Shown here: positions 13,917 through 14,013 of the stretch, piece after piece
How the letters are laid out: the number at the start of each line of letters is the position of its first letter
How positions within the stretch are numbered: the first letter of the stretch is position 1
Assembly (NCBI GenBank): GCA_016784705.1
Contig: JADHUD010000034.1
Location: forward strand, 1-14,013
Length of the DNA: 14,013 bases
DNA from: Spirochaetia bacterium
GTDB lineage: Bacteria > Spirochaetota > Spirochaetia > JABMQR01
Direction: 5' to 3'
Notes under the pieces: generated by a model
The model's input: the letters and a program-made list of their open reading frames with translations, nothing else
Databases searched by the model: none
Told to the model about the DNA's origin: nothing
Position numbers and translations under genes: made by a program

Positions 13917-14013
13917 TTAAAAAGGGTCAAAATAAAGTCTACCCCAGAAGAATGCACATACAAGTGCATTCAAGCCCCAAAATAAGAGAAATATCCAGTA
14001 TCCACCCCATAAA
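13917..14013 (-). CDS. C-terminal end of a membrane protein (5' part outside window)
   Basis: An open frame enters from the right edge and ends with TAA at 13917-13919. It shows 31 residues, among them WIFLLFWGLNALVCAFFWG and ending RLYFDPF. This is one clear transmembrane helix rich in Trp and Phe, with a short tail after it. The composition looks like a real inner-membrane protein and not like a chance frame, but the family cannot be named. The downstream cyclase gene on the same strand starts 107 bp later and has its own promoter candidate. A perfect 8-bp hairpin, GAATGCAC-atacaa-GTGCATTC (13950-13971), lies inside the coding part. Confidence 0.55.
   Translation of the reverse strand, partial: LWGGYWIFLLFWGLNALVCAFFWGRLYFDPF

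Noticed and set aside
1..14013. tRNA, rRNA, CRISPR, IS element or phage remnant
   Set aside because: No cloverleaf-like sequence, spaced repeat array, transposase-like frame or terminal inverted repeats were found; gaps between genes are all shorter than 265 bp.

Overview
This is a 14 kb stretch of compact bacterial chromosome of moderate to low GC. It holds 13 genes (two cut by the window edges), no RNA gene and no mobile element. The gene mix suggests an anaerobic or facultative bacterium: two-subunit [4Fe-4S] fumarase, a free-standing DRTGG protein, a large PreP-type M16C protease, a 7TM-DISM receptor fused to a GGDEF domain, and bacterial EF-P with a beta-lysylation pathway. A spirochaete (Spirochaetales) is my best guess. 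This is inference from gene content; no rRNA or other marker is present.

Layout. 1-960 (-) is a partial MFS transporter of the SLC45/GPH-like type. 1223-2308 (+) is epmB, an EF-P lysine 2,3-aminomutase. On the minus strand follow an Rrf2 iron-sulfur regulator (2298-2744) and a block transcribed as epmA (4904-5893), efp (4232-4795) and a two-domain methyltransferase (2931-4235). 6113-9094 (+) is the M16C metalloprotease, and 9088-9432 (-) is the DRTGG protein. Next come fumA-fumB (9552-10957, +), an alpha/alpha-toroid hypothetical protein (11095-11937, +), a DISM-7TM-GGDEF diguanylate cyclase (11929-13809, -) and the C-terminus of a membrane protein (13917 to the edge, -).

The central theme is translation-factor modification. 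EpmB should convert lysine to (R)-beta-lysine, EpmA should attach it to Lys32 of EF-P, and all three genes lie within 4.7 kb. The MTS/RsmC-like methyltransferase starts on the stop codon of efp (ATGA overlap), so it is a candidate further member of the system. No EpmC hydroxylase gene is seen. The Rrf2 regulator between these genes has a Cys4 version of the IscR cluster site and could link the locus to iron-sulfur or redox state, since EpmB and the class I fumarase both need [4Fe-4S] clusters.

Architecture. All three convergent gene pairs overlap at their 3' ends (11, 7 and 9 bp) and no convincing rho-independent terminator was found. Intergenic DNA is rich in small ordered repeats: a 4 x 11-bp phased array before epmB, a 12-bp tandem repeat and two inverted repeats between epmA and the protease gene, a 14-bp-spaced direct repeat in the fumarase promoter, and a 9-bp tandem repeat after fumB. 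Several genes lack a Shine-Dalgarno sequence and have a -10-like hexamer just before the ATG, which suggests some leaderless messages. No gene-free stretch exceeds 300 bases; the longest (961-1222, 262 bp) holds the divergent MFS/epmB control region.
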